Below, piece after piece: positions 7,933 to 8,637 of a DNA stretch of 8,637 bases; positions within the stretch are counted from its first letter, which is position 1, and every line of letters begins with the position of its first letter. The position numbers and the translations under genes were made by a program. This DNA is from an uncultured Collinsella sp. (GTDB taxonomy: Bacteria > Actinomycetota > Coriobacteriia > Coriobacteriales > Coriobacteriaceae). Below the pieces are notes generated by a model that was given only the letters and a program-made list of their open reading frames with translations, did no database searches and was not told where the DNA came from. The stretch is from assembly GCA_902490245.1 (NCBI GenBank), contig CABUDB010000057.1, positions 1 to 8,637 on the forward strand, given 5' to 3'.

Positions 7933-7937
7933 AATCT

Positions 7938-8637
7938 GTGCCAAAAAAGAGTGAGAGCACGGGTACTGGGCTGGAATCCTACGTTGCAAAGCTCATGGGC
8001 AACGGCTCTAACAGGACTTCGGTAACCGAGGACGAGATTCAGGTCGCCCTGAAGGATATCGATGTTTCTGACGAGCAGCTCAACGCGGTGTATTCCGCGC
8101 TGCGCAACAGCGGCATCCAGATTATCTCCGCGAGCGGAAACGACGACGCCCCCATGGACGTCGACGATGACGATAACGATACCGATGATTTTGATGACGA
8201 CGACGAGCACGATTCCGGCTCGCTCGACGATCACGAGCTTAAGATGGCCCGTCAGGCCGACGCCGAGATGGGTTCTTCCAAGAGCAAAAAGAAGCGCACC
8301 GTGCGCACGTCCCGTTCGCGTTCGCGCGTGCGCGGCATCGATGCCTCCACGGTGATGCTGACCGGCGACCCGGTTCGTATGTACCTCAAGGAGATCGGTA
8401 AGGTCGACCTGCTGACCGCATCTGAAGAGGTCGATCTGGCCATGAAGATCGAGGCCGGTCTCGAGGCTACCGAGAAGCTCGAGGCAAATGAGGCTGGCGA
8501 GATCGAGCTCACGCGTGCCGAGATGCGTCGTCTTACGCGTATCGAGAACGTTGGTCTTGAGGCCAAGCAGGCGCTCATCAGCGCAAACCTGCGTCTGGTC
8601 GTTTCCATCGCCAAGCGCTATGTCGGCCGCGGCATGC
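7938..8637 (+). CDS. rpoD: Housekeeping RNA polymerase sigma factor (sigma-70 group 1), 3'-truncated
   Basis: This is the primary sigma factor that directs RNA polymerase to vegetative promoters; 233 complete codons are visible before the window ends. The product starts MPKKSES from GTG after AAGGGAG. Residues about 12-63 look like region 1.1 ([10 protein letters not shown], then [19 protein letters not shown]). A very acidic stretch follows (about 69-100, 19 of 32 residues Asp/Glu), then a basic one (about 115-132, 10 of 18 Lys/Arg). Region 1.2 begins at about 143 ([17 protein letters not shown]). The start of region 2 is visible as [22 protein letters not shown] at the window edge. Regions 2.2 to 4 lie outside. 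Position after dnaG matches the dnaG-rpoD pairing. Regulation is probably from the local promoter plus read-through from dnaG. Confidence 0.96.
   Translation, partial: MPKKSESTGTGLESYVAKLMGNGSNRTSVTEDEIQVALKDIDVSDEQLNAVYSALRNSGIQIISASGNDDAPMDVDDDDNDTDDFDDDDEHDSGSLDDHELKMARQADAEMGSSKSKKKRTVRTSRSRSRVRGIDASTVMLTGDPVRMYLKEIGKVDLLTASEEVDLAMKIEAGLEATEKLEANEAGEIELTRAEMRRLTRIENVGLEAKQALISANLRLVVSIAKRYVGRGM

Noticed and set aside
1..8637. Mobile elements, CRISPR arrays, tRNA/rRNA genes, riboswitches, defence systems
   Set aside because: Coding density leaves only 11-, 15- and 110-base gaps; all long frames are housekeeping genes, and I saw no direct repeats, terminal inverted repeats or tRNA-like structures.

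Overview
The window is an ordinary core-genome stretch from a GC-rich bacterium. All seven genes lie on the + strand and are packed almost without gaps. GC-biased third codon positions, AGGAGG-type ribosome binding sites, GTG starts and an actinobacterial-style RibF motif (GVFDGVHRGHQ) suggest Actinomycetota. The gene order and RpoD style make a Coriobacteriia member (Collinsella/Olsenella-like) my best guess, but this is inference from memory and no search was run.

Layout: infB (IF2, 5' end outside the window, 1-2316), rbfA (2328-2738), a DHH/DHHA1 phosphoesterase of the NrnA type (2731-3774), truB (3790-4722), ribF (4719-5726), dnaG (5719-7827), a 110-base intergenic region with a probable promoter, and rpoD/sigA (from 7938, 3' end outside the window). 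Spacings within the cluster are +11, -8, +15, -4 and -8 bases. This implies one transcript with translational coupling from infB to dnaG. The only gap large enough for regulation precedes rpoD. I see no intrinsic terminator there, so rpoD could be reached both by read-through and from its own promoter.

Functionally, the left part is the translation and ribosome-maturation operon: initiation factor, 30S maturation factor, tRNA pseudouridine-55 synthase, nanoRNA/pAp phosphatase and flavin cofactor synthesis. It runs directly into the primase-sigma pair of the 'macromolecular synthesis' operon. Translation, RNA turnover, replication priming and housekeeping transcription are thus encoded in tandem.

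I found no mobile element, CRISPR array, RNA gene or undescribed system. The points most worth a second look are departures from family consensus in otherwise intact genes. IF2 has lost both conserved cysteines, and other residues, of the fMet-tRNA-binding C2 domain. RibF has altered FMN-adenylyltransferase motifs next to an intact riboflavin-kinase module. DnaG carries a long acidic, aromatic linker. RpoD carries an acidic block followed by a basic block between regions 1.1 and 1.2.
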